Under the pieces are notes generated by a model. That model had not been told where the DNA came from and did no database searches. It saw nothing but the letters and a program-made list of their open reading frames with translations. A program made the position numbers and the translations under genes. A DNA stretch of 64,000 nt from Spinactinospora alkalitolerans (GTDB taxonomy: Bacteria; Actinomycetota; Actinomycetes; Streptosporangiales; Streptosporangiaceae), in NCBI RefSeq assembly GCF_013408795.1, contig NZ_JACCCC010000001.1, forward strand, positions 6,324,001 through 6,388,000, in the 5' to 3' direction. Positions within the stretch are counted from its first letter, which is position 1; every line of letters starts with the position of its first letter. Below are positions 1-6,761 of this stretch, piece after piece.

Positions 1-99
1 TTCCTTGCCGACGGCATCGACCGTGAAGCCCTTGTTGGCACGCAGCGTCAGCAACTGTCGCGCAAGACGGCGTCGACGGAGCGTAGGACTGGCAGCCAA
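1..99 (-). CDS. XRE-family HTH regulator, N-terminal fragment cut by window edge
   Basis: Only the first 33 codons are in the window, read leftwards from a TTG at 99 with AGGAG about 10 bases upstream. The peptide has the SPTLRRRRLARQL signature that opens actinobacterial XRE/DUF5753 repressors; compare SSTVRRRRLAAEL in the complete gene at 23485. Such proteins bind their own promoter through an N-terminal helix-turn-helix and usually pair with a DUF397 protein, here presumably outside the window. The match is by eye over a short stretch, so the family call is good but not certain. Confidence 0.7.
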   Translation of the reverse strand, partial: MAASPTLRRRRLARQLLTLRANKGFTVDAVGKE

Positions 100-329
100 C
101 TCGTGAGCACTCCTCGCTGAGGGTGACGTCCGGTGGCGCGATTCTACGCGTCGGGTTGATTTCTGTGACATTTAGTGCATCATTCAGTCTATACAGAGAT
201 AACTAGTGCAGAATAATTCCATCAATCAGAAGTGAATATTGCAATCTCAGTCACGCTGCGGCACGATGGGGCTACCTGAACAGCTCCCGCCGGATCTCCC
301 ATCCGGCTCCACTCCCGAGGAGTTCGCCC
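100..329. promoter_or_regulatory. AT-rich divergent intergenic region
   Basis: This 230-base gap separates the leftward XRE gene from the rightward gene at 330. Positions about 150-245 are clearly richer in A and T than the surroundings, as expected for divergent promoters. A small hairpin (GCCGGAT/ATCCGGC, 289-307) lies just before the GAGGAG ribosome-binding site of the gene at 330 and could act on its leader. No -10/-35 pair is convincing enough to call. Confidence 0.4.
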
Positions 330-803
330 ATGCGACTCATCCGGACCCTCTACGCGTCCCTGTTCGAGGCGCGGCGGCGCCCGAACCAGCCGCCCCCGCG
401 CCACGCCCGTACTCCCCGCCCGCCGGGGCCCGTGGTTCCTCCGGCTCGCTCCGCTCCCCCGGCAAGCCGTAAGAGCGCGGTCCCCGAACCGAGGCCCCGG
501 CAGGCCGAGCGCCTGCGCTCCTACGCCGCGGCGCCGGTGGCGGTGGCCGACTCCGACCGGTTCGGCGAGGTCGGCGCACGCCACCGGCACCGCCGGCACC
601 TGGCCTACGCCCCCGGCCAGGCCGCGCCGTACCAGGCCCACCACCGCACCAGGACCGGCATCGTGCCGGCCGCCGGCGACCCCGACACCCTCGACTTCGC
701 GCTGACCGCGTTCACGCCGCCGTCCTACGCGCGCCCCTACCTCGACCGCCGCCCCGACTCCGCCCCTGCCCGCGGGCGGCCGATCACGGCCGGGGTGACC
801 TGA
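330..803 (+). CDS. Hypothetical basic, proline/arginine-rich protein
   Basis: This is a 157-residue protein of unknown function. The ATG at 330 follows GAGGAG. The first 60 residues are rich in Arg and Pro and look disordered; the second half holds an acidic/aromatic stretch ending in PPSYARPYLDRRP. There is no signal peptide or membrane segment. The stop abuts the ATG of the next gene with no gap, so the two are probably co-transcribed. It lies divergent from an XRE regulator, a position often taken by small accessory proteins in actinomycetes. I do not recognise the family. Confidence 0.6.
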   Translation: MRLIRTLYASLFEARRRPNQPPPRHARTPRPPGPVVPPARSAPPASRKSAVPEPRPRQAERLRSYAAAPVAVADSDRFGEVGARHRHRRHLAYAPGQAAPYQAHHRTRTGIVPAAGDPDTLDFALTAFTPPSYARPYLDRRPDSAPARGRPITAGVT

Positions 804-1157
804 ATGCTCGACCTCACCCCTGACGAGGCCCGCCTGCTGCGCACCATGGCCGACGACATCGTCAAAGGCACCCAGGACCGCGCCTACCGGCTCGGCGGCG
901 CCCGCGACACCTCCGTGGCGATCCTGCGCCGGATCGCCCAATGGCTCGGCGACGCCTGCAACCAGCACCGCCCCGGCGCCGAGCCGCGCCGCCTGCCGTG
1001 CATACGCCCCGCCGGCCACACCGGACACCACCTCGACGCCCACGGCCAAAGCTGGCAACAGCGCTGCGGACACTGCGGCCAGACACCCCCGAAGACCCCG
1101 GCGACCCGCACCACACGAGCAGGGCAGCGCCCCCGCCCCCCGCTCATCCACCCATGA
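804..1157 (+). CDS. Hypothetical protein with Cys/His cluster
   Basis: This is a 117-residue protein. Its ATG follows the previous stop directly, which implies translational coupling. The N-terminal half (LTPDEARLLRTMADDI) looks helical. Residues about 70-97 contain C-x5-H-x2-H followed by C-x2-C in RCGHCGQT, a plausible small zinc-binding site. The tail is Arg/Pro-rich. Similar regulator-linked proteins occur in actinomycetes, but I cannot assign a function. Confidence 0.6.
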   Translation: MLDLTPDEARLLRTMADDIVKGTQDRAYRLGGARDTSVAILRRIAQWLGDACNQHRPGAEPRRLPCIRPAGHTGHHLDAHGQSWQQRCGHCGQTPPKTPATRTTRAGQRPRPPLIHP

Positions 1158-1299
1158 GACCGCCGCGCCCCGGCAAACCTCCCCACCCACCCGCCGGGGC
1201 ACGGCCCCACAGGGGGCCCGGAGAAAAGGGCCGGACACCCCTCCCCTCCCGAAACAATCTCTCCGACTCACGACAGAAGCACGACAAGAAGGGAGTTCG

Positions 1300-1377
1300 A
1301 TGGCTACCGTCGATGGAAGCAGACCGAATCTCCGACGACTCTTTCCGGCTCTCTCCGGTGAGGAGGTTGTTGCATGA
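1300..1377 (+). CDS. Putative 25-residue peptide
   Basis: This tiny ORF encodes MATVDGSRPNLRRLFPALSG plus EEVVA. It starts with ATG 4 bases after GGGAG, and its stop overlaps the next ATG as ATGA (1374-1377). The good ribosome-binding site and the 4-base overlap are the only evidence that it is translated. It could be a leader peptide, a small signalling peptide, or an artefact. No known precursor-peptide motif is visible. Confidence 0.4.
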   Translation: MATVDGSRPNLRRLFPALSGEEVVA

Positions 1378-1535
1378 CCGCCGACGAGCGCCCGGATCAG
1401 GGCGAGAACCAGCGGACAGCAGAGAGGCTGCGCGACGCATTGTTCGCCGCCGATCTGAAACGCCTGGTCCAAGCCTCACAGGAGGACGATGACGAGAGCG
1501 TCGCGGAGATCAGACGGAACTACGCAATTGAGTAG
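1374..1535 (+). CDS. Putative 53-residue acidic helical protein
   Basis: This small ORF has a near-perfect AGGAGG 7 bases before its ATG and overlaps the upstream 25-codon ORF by 4 bases. The product is highly charged (many Glu, Asp, Arg, Gln) and looks like one amphipathic helix with an acidic QEDDDES stretch. There is no signal peptide. About 88 bases separate it from the next gene, which leads the DUF6879/STAND block. Function is unknown; an antitoxin-like or adaptor peptide is possible but unsupported. Confidence 0.5.
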   Translation: MTADERPDQGENQRTAERLRDALFAADLKRLVQASQEDDDESVAEIRRNYAIE

Positions 1536-1622
1536 CCGGATCAGGCCATGAACCAGAGAGTCGCGACGGCGCGTGTTACGGTGAGTTCCCCTGTTCTCCA
1601 TAGTGAGATGAATAGGAGAATC

Positions 1623-1844
1623 ATGAGACTCACGTTACTGGCGAAAGACGGTAAGTCTCAGCTGAAGGATTGCCCCTCCGTCTACATGGCCGATACCGGC
1701 GAACTCGTCGTACAGGGACCTGAGCTGGACGCCACAGAGATACAGGAACTGCAGAGCCCCCTCTCTGGCGAGACCGCCGTGCGCATCGACCCGGAGATCG
1801 CCCTCAGGGCGATGGAGCTCTACAAGCAGGGTTCGAAGCATTGA
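1623..1844 (+). CDS. Small protein coupled to DUF6879
   Basis: The product has 73 residues. I prefer the ATG at 1623, preceded by TAGGAGA, over the in-frame ATG at 1548, which lacks a good site. It contains CPSVYMADTGELVVQG and continues into a short beta/alpha segment. Small proteins with a C-P-(S/T)-x-Y ... VVQG core are commonly found directly upstream of DUF6879 genes in actinomycetes. Here the stop overlaps the TTG start of the DUF6879 gene (TTGA, 1841-1844). The two probably act together, in an unknown role. GC content looks lower than in neighbouring core genes. Confidence 0.65.
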   Translation: MRLTLLAKDGKSQLKDCPSVYMADTGELVVQGPELDATEIQELQSPLSGETAVRIDPEIALRAMELYKQGSKH

Positions 1845-2425
1845 CCGAGTCGCGTGGAGGGAAGCATCTCGACCGCGACGAGTTTGAGTGCCTCTTCACA
1901 GATTTCCGCTATACCGCTTTCCGGTTGGAGACGCTCCAAAATTACTCCGTCAGTGACGAGAAAGGCCCCTTCGAGGAATTTATATCCGATGGGTTCCAGG
2001 GGTTCTCCGCTGACGTCCACGATTGGGGGGAAGAAATCCGCGCGGGCACCGTCGAAGGACGGCGGTACAGCCGGGTGCACGTGGTCACCGAGCCCCTGTC
2101 GGATTACATTCGCTTCGAATGTGCATGCGGATACCGGCTCAGTGTCACCGCCGGTGAGGACATCCGCATCCTCCCCGTCAAGGAGGGCGACTGGCCCGAC
2201 GGGATACCGCGTCTGGACTACTGGCTGTTCGACTCCCACCGGCTGGTGAAGATGAACTACGGTCTCGACGGTGGGCTGCTCGCCCCTGAACTGGTCGACG
2301 ACCCCGGGCAGATCGTGGCGGCCAACCTCTGGCGCGATCGCGCGATGCACCTGTCGATCCCGTTCACCGAGTACGAGACCCGGTTCGACGCTGACATGCG
2401 TCCCGCTGAAGAACGGTGGCGATGA
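1841..2425 (+). CDS. DUF6879 family protein (first copy)
   Basis: This 194-residue protein starts at a TTG overlapping the previous stop. Family landmarks are FRYTAFRLETLQNYSV near the N-terminus, RVHVVTEPLSDYIRFE in the middle, AGEDIRIL, and DYWLFDSHRL. The same landmarks recur in the protein at 4635. DUF6879 has no established biochemical activity; members are soluble and usually sit beside XRE/DUF397-type regulators. The stop overlaps the ATG of the STAND gene (ATGA, 2422-2425), tying it closely to that ATPase. The first half of the gene looks less GC-rich than the surroundings, which suggests transfer. Confidence 0.75.
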   Translation: MTESRGGKHLDRDEFECLFTDFRYTAFRLETLQNYSVSDEKGPFEEFISDGFQGFSADVHDWGEEIRAGTVEGRRYSRVHVVTEPLSDYIRFECACGYRLSVTAGEDIRILPVKEGDWPDGIPRLDYWLFDSHRLVKMNYGLDGGLLAPELVDDPGQIVAANLWRDRAMHLSIPFTEYETRFDADMRPAEERWR

Positions 2426-4584
2426 AAGACAACCCCGACGACGCCGGTACCCGCAACGAAATCCGGGGAGGTGCGGGCGCCGTCGTGCAAGCCGGTGCCG
2501 TCCATGGCGACGTGCACATCACGGCGTCCGCCCCCACCCCTGTGGACGGATCTCCGCCCCGGCAACTTCCGATGGCGGTCACCGGATTCGTCAACCGCAG
2601 GGCCGAGATCGCCCGGCTCGATGGGCTGCTGTCTTCGCCGGAGGGCGGGAGCACCGGTGAGGGCGACACGGCGGTCGTCGTCTCCGCGATCGGCGGCGCC
2701 CCCGGGATCGGCAAGACCGCGCTGGCGCTGCACTGGGCGCACCGCGTCCGTTCCCGCTATCCCGACGGCGACCTGTACGTCAACCTGCGCGGCCACGGGC
2801 CCGGACCCCGCCTGGACACCTCCGAGGCGCTCGGCTCGCTCCTGCAGGCGCTCGGCGTCCCGCCCGGAGGCATCCCCCTGGACCTCGACGGCAGGGCGGC
2901 CCTGTATCGGTCACGGCTCGACCACAGGCGCATGCTCATCCTGATCGACGACGCCGTGTCCGCCGAGCAGGTCCGCCCGCTGCTTCCGGCCTCGCCCGGT
3001 TGCCTGGTGCTGGTGACCAGCCGCAGCACACTCTCCGGACTCGTGGCACGAGAAGGGGCACGACGGATGACCCTGGACACGCTCTCAACGGACGAGGCGC
3101 TCGCCCTCCTCAGGAGCACCGTCGGAGCACGACGCATCGACGCCGAACCCGAGGCGGCGCGGGACCTCGTCGCCCACTGCGCCCGCCTCCCCCTGGCACT
3201 GCGCATCCTGGCCGAGCGCCTGATCGACCGGCCCGATGCGTCGCTGGGCGACATGGTCGCCGATCTCGCCGCCGAGGACCGGCGGCTGGACGCGCTCGGC
3301 ACGGCCGACGACGAACTCAGCGACGTCCGGGCGGTCTTCTCCGCCTCCTACGCCGCGCTGCCCGCCGAAGCGGCACGGCTGTTCCGATGCCTCGGCCTGC
3401 ACCCGGGGACCGACTTCGGTGCTGCGGCCTGCGCCGCGTCCGCGGGGCTGTCCGTGCGGGAGGCGCTCCCCCTCCTCGACCGGCTCACCGCGGCGAGCCT
3501 GCTGCAACGGGTCGGCCACGACCGCTACCGGCTGCACGACCTGCTGCGGCTGTACGCGGTCGAGCGCTTCCGCACCGACGAGCCCCCCGGCAAGGACGTC
3601 GAGGTGCTGCGCCTCCTCGTGCGCTGGTACCTGACCACCGCGCGCAACGCTGTGCGGGCGATGACGCCCAACTTCCGCCTCGTCGGCGTTCCCGACGGCG
3701 GGGCGCGGACGGAGCCGATCGCCTTCGACACCACCGACGCCGCCCTCACCTGGTTCGAGCAGGAGCGCGCCAACCTCGTCGGCTCGGTGCGGGCCGCGCT
3801 CGACCACCGGCTGCACGACCTCGCCTGGCGGCTCCCCACGACCGTTTGCCCCCTCTTCGAACTGCACCGGCACTGGCACGAGTGGCGGCGGCTCAACCAG
3901 TGGGGCCTGGACGCGGCCCGCGCGCTCGACCACCGGCACGGCCAGGCGCGCAACCTGCTCGGGCTCGCCGACGCCGAGTGGCTGCTCGGCAACGCCGACA
4001 CCGCCCTGGAGCACTACGAGGCGGCGCTCGCGGCCAGCCGTGACGTGGGCGACGGCTGGATCGAGGGGTTCGCGCTGCGCCAGCTCGGGGCGATCCGCCT
4101 GGAGCGTGGTGACATCGACGGCGACGGGGCCCGCGCGCTGATCCTGCGCGGCATCGACGCGTTCCGCCGCGCCGGTGAGCGGCGCGGAGAGGGCATGGCC
4201 CTGCTGAGCCTCGCCGAATGCGAACGGACGGCCGGCCGGTTCGACGACGGCCTCGCCTACTGCCGCACCGCGATCGGCATCTTCACCGAGGTCGCCGACA
4301 CCTGGAGCGTCGCCTGGGGACGGTGCTCCTCGGCCGCCGTCCTGAACTCGGCGCACAGGTACGCCGAGGCGCTGGAGGAGTACCGGGCGGCGATCGCGGT
4401 CTTCCGCGACATCGACGACCGCGACAGCGAAGCCGTCGCGCTGACCGGAATGGGGCAGGCCCACGCGGCCATGGGCGATCCCGACCGGGCGCGCACCCAC
4501 CTCGGCGCGGCGCTGGACATCCTCACGTCCGTGGACGACCCCAGAGCCGACGACGTCGAAGCACTGATCGCACGCCTGCCCTGA
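2422..4584 (+). CDS. STAND/NB-ARC ATPase with TPR repeats and RHIM-like N-terminal motif
   Basis: This is a 720-residue NLR-type protein. Residues 12-33 contain GAVVQAGAVHGDV, which resembles the RHIM/PP-like bacterial amyloid signalling motifs described in actinobacterial NLRs. Walker A is GAPGIGKT (92-99), Walker B LILIDD (172-177), followed by TSR (199-201), RLPLAL (255-260) and an MHD-like LHD (371-373). From about residue 480 to the end are helical TPR repeats with the usual Ala/Leu/Tyr spacing. I place the start at the ATG overlapping the DUF6879 stop; a GTG six bases earlier is possible. STAND ATPases oligomerise when a ligand meets the repeats and then trigger a partner. Such proteins serve in signalling or defence; which applies here is unknown. 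Confidence 0.85.
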   Translation: MKDNPDDAGTRNEIRGGAGAVVQAGAVHGDVHITASAPTPVDGSPPRQLPMAVTGFVNRRAEIARLDGLLSSPEGGSTGEGDTAVVVSAIGGAPGIGKTALALHWAHRVRSRYPDGDLYVNLRGHGPGPRLDTSEALGSLLQALGVPPGGIPLDLDGRAALYRSRLDHRRMLILIDDAVSAEQVRPLLPASPGCLVLVTSRSTLSGLVAREGARRMTLDTLSTDEALALLRSTVGARRIDAEPEAARDLVAHCARLPLALRILAERLIDRPDASLGDMVADLAAEDRRLDALGTADDELSDVRAVFSASYAALPAEAARLFRCLGLHPGTDFGAAACAASAGLSVREALPLLDRLTAASLLQRVGHDRYRLHDLLRLYAVERFRTDEPPGKDVEVLRLLVRWYLTTARNAVRAMTPNFRLVGVPDGGARTEPIAFDTTDAALTWFEQERANLVGSVRAALDHRLHDLAWRLPTTVCPLFELHRHWHEWRRLNQWGLDAARALDHRHGQARNLLGLADAEWLLGNADTALEHYEAALAASRDVGDGWIEGFALRQLGAIRLERGDIDGDGARALILRGIDAFRRAGERRGEGMALLSLAECERTAGRFDDGLAYCRTAIGIFTEVADTWSVAWGRCSSAAVLNSAHRYAEALEEYRAAIAVFRDIDDRDSEAVALTGMGQAHAAMGDPDRARTHLGAALDILTSVDDPRADDVEALIARLP

Positions 4585-4634
4585 TCAAGGCCATCCCACC
4601 TCGCCAATCACGCCACCCGCCTTATGGGAGTGCC

Positions 4635-5183
4635 ATGCCCACCATGCCCGCGTCGGAGTTCGCCGCCCGGTTCCCGTCACTGTTCCGCACGTCGGCGTTC
4701 CGATTGGAGACCCTCGACTTCTACATCGCCGACAACGAGCGCGAACCCTACCGCCGCTTCCAGTCAGGCCGATCCCAGGACCTGAGCTGGCGACGGCCAT
4801 GGCAGCGGACCGTCCGAGGCATCCGCGAAAACGGGGGAGGCATCGGGCGCGTCCACATCGTGCCCGACCCACTGACCGACTACCTCAGATTCGAACTCAC
4901 CTGCGCCTACCCCGCCAGCGTCGAAGCAGGAGAGGACGTGCGCGTCCTCGCCCGCGCCTCCGCCGACACACTGGACCTGCCCGACGGAGAGGACTACTGG
5001 CTGTTCGACGACGAGCGCTCGGCGCTCCTCCGCTACGCCCCGGACGGCGAGTTCATCGACGTCGAACTCGTCACCGACCCCGACCGCGTCAAGCAGCACG
5101 CCGAGTGGCGGCACACCGCCCAGGCCGCCGCCGTCCCCCTGCACGAGTACCTGCAAACCGCCGGTCTTACCCCCGCCCATTGA
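4635..5183 (+). CDS. DUF6879 family protein (second copy)
   Basis: This 182-residue paralogue of the protein at 1841 has an ATG preceded by GGGAG, 50 bases after the STAND stop. Shared landmarks include SAFRLETLDFY, RVHIVPDPLTDYLRFE, AGEDVRVL and DYWLFDDERS. Similarity is clear but the copies are well diverged, so this is an old duplication or independent recruitment rather than a recent copy. Two DUF6879 proteins flanking one STAND ATPase suggest a functional unit. No catalytic motif is visible. Confidence 0.75.
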   Translation: MPTMPASEFAARFPSLFRTSAFRLETLDFYIADNEREPYRRFQSGRSQDLSWRRPWQRTVRGIRENGGGIGRVHIVPDPLTDYLRFELTCAYPASVEAGEDVRVLARASADTLDLPDGEDYWLFDDERSALLRYAPDGEFIDVELVTDPDRVKQHAEWRHTAQAAAVPLHEYLQTAGLTPAH

Positions 5184-5365
5184 CCCCCGGTCCGATCACC
5201 TGCTGCACGACCTCGTCTGGCGACTCCAGGCAGGCGCGCACAACGCCCGCTTTTACGGTGGCCCCCTCGCCCGATCTGTCGGATTTTCAGAAACGATCGG
5301 GGTCATGTTCAAGTCCGACATGACTCCAGGAGCAAGATCACCGCCGGAGGAAACGGGATCCGCCC

Positions 5366-5520
5366 GGGGCGGCTGCCGCAGTGCGTGCAGCGCCGAAGGC
5401 GCAGAAGACCTCGCCTTGCACGCTCTCCCGCACCTCCCGGCAGAGGCGGCCGGGGCCGGAAGCAGGTGCGGGCCCGCTCGTGCCGCCATCACTACGCGAT
5501 CGCGACAGCCAACCCCCTGC
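5366..5520 (+). repeat. Dispersed repeat R1, full-length copy with inverted ends
   Basis: The gap 5184-5798 has no convincing gene but holds this element. Its right end (about 5480-5520, reading GCGACAGCCAACCCCCTG) matches copies at 24718, 28182 and 33387. Its inner part (about 5408-5455) is the reverse complement of about 28122-28170. Its left end (about 5368-5395) is an imperfect inverted copy of the right end. The whole element is thus inverted relative to the copy at 28062-28222 and has terminal inverted repeats of about 30 bases, like a small MITE. No target duplication was established. Confidence 0.65.
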
Positions 5521-5798
5521 ACCCGCCTCACTTGGCATGGAAGCGTCACCGCCGTTGGAACCATCCGGCCCGAGCAGCCGTCAAGGTCTTTGTCGCGCAC
5601 CAGGTAAGGCGGATACCGTGCGCGCTCGTCCGGGTGCGTCGCAGACGGTGCGGACCTCGGAGATCCAACGGCAACCGGCAGACGCGGGACCACGCGGTCG
5701 GGCGGGGCCCGCCGCGGCCGTCCGCCGTGGGCCGACCGCCCCGACGGCGGGGCTCCTGCGGCCTTTCCGCCATCGTCTTGAGAGAAGAGCAGGACACC

Positions 5799-6620
5799 AT
5801 GGAATTCACAAAGGCAAAGGGGAAGCTCTTCGCCATCGGCGCGGTCGTCACCGCCCTCGGTGGCCTGGGCACCGCCCTCCTCATCGGGTGGTTCTTCGAA
5901 GGCGGCCGGCTTCCGATCATCCTGTTCGGTGCGCCGCTGCTCCTGCTGGTCGGCCTCGGCGTGGTCGCCTACGCGCTCATACCGTTCCGGCTCCGCGTCG
6001 ACGAGCACGGCATCACGACGCGCCACGCCCCGGAAGGCCTGAACACCTCGGTCCCGTGGCCCCACATCGCCGCGCTCACCATCGAACGCAAGCCGGGGGA
6101 CAAGGAGGACCGGGCGCCCTACATCGTGCTGTGGCCGACCAGAGAGGCGAACCTGGGCACCGACCCGAGCTTCGACCGCAACGGGCACCCCGCCTACCTG
6201 CTGGGGCAGATCGACGAGATCAAGGAGCCGGAGGAGCGGATCCGTTCGGTGCTCGCCCACTACGCCGGTCCGCGGTTCACGCAGCGGCAGGACGGCGTGC
6301 AGGAGCGGTACTGGACCGACCCCCGGAGCGGGCAGGAGATGGTCACCTTCTCCCCCACGGGGAACGACGGGCGGCCCGTGCCGCAGGCGCCGCGGCCCGG
6401 CCGGGCTCCGCAGCCTCCGTACGGGCAGGGTCACCCCCAGCAGTACGGGCAGGGGCAGCCGCAGCAGCAGGTCCCGTACCCCCCGTACGGGCAGGGATAT
6501 CCCCGGCAGCAGCCTCAGCAGCCTCCGTACGGGCAGGGTCACCCCCGGCAGCAGCCCCCGCAGGGTCACCCTCAGCAGTACGGGCAGCCGCACCCCCAGT
6601 GGCACAACCGCGGCTACTGA
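5799..6620 (+). CDS. Membrane protein with PH-like domain and Gln/Pro/Gly/Tyr-rich tail
   Basis: This is a 273-residue protein starting at the ATG after AGGACACC. Two hydrophobic helices (about 10-32 and 38-60) are followed by a soluble region beginning FRLRVDEHGITTRH, the usual opening of a bacterial PH-like domain behind two transmembrane helices. From about residue 190 the tail is low-complexity, with repeated PPYGQGHPQQ-like units, and probably disordered and cytoplasmic. Function is unknown; the tail could drive protein clustering. Upstream is the R1 repeat region and downstream an independent large gene. Confidence 0.7.
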   Translation: MEFTKAKGKLFAIGAVVTALGGLGTALLIGWFFEGGRLPIILFGAPLLLLVGLGVVAYALIPFRLRVDEHGITTRHAPEGLNTSVPWPHIAALTIERKPGDKEDRAPYIVLWPTREANLGTDPSFDRNGHPAYLLGQIDEIKEPEERIRSVLAHYAGPRFTQRQDGVQERYWTDPRSGQEMVTFSPTGNDGRPVPQAPRPGRAPQPPYGQGHPQQYGQGQPQQQVPYPPYGQGYPRQQPQQPPYGQGHPRQQPPQGHPQQYGQPHPQWHNRGY

Positions 6621-6761
6621 AGGCGCGCGGCTCTCGCGGCGCGGCCCTGATGCGACCGCCGCCCGCGTCAGCGGGGAGACCGGTCGGGCCCCGGCCGGGC
6701 CCTTGCCGGCCCGGCGGGCGGCCCCCGTCTCCGCCCCCACGACCGGCAGAAGGACACCGCC

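Noticed and set aside
1548-1622. Upstream ATG for the small DUF6879-linked protein
   Set aside because: The 25 extra codons lack the family character and the downstream ATG at 1623 has a much better ribosome-binding site.
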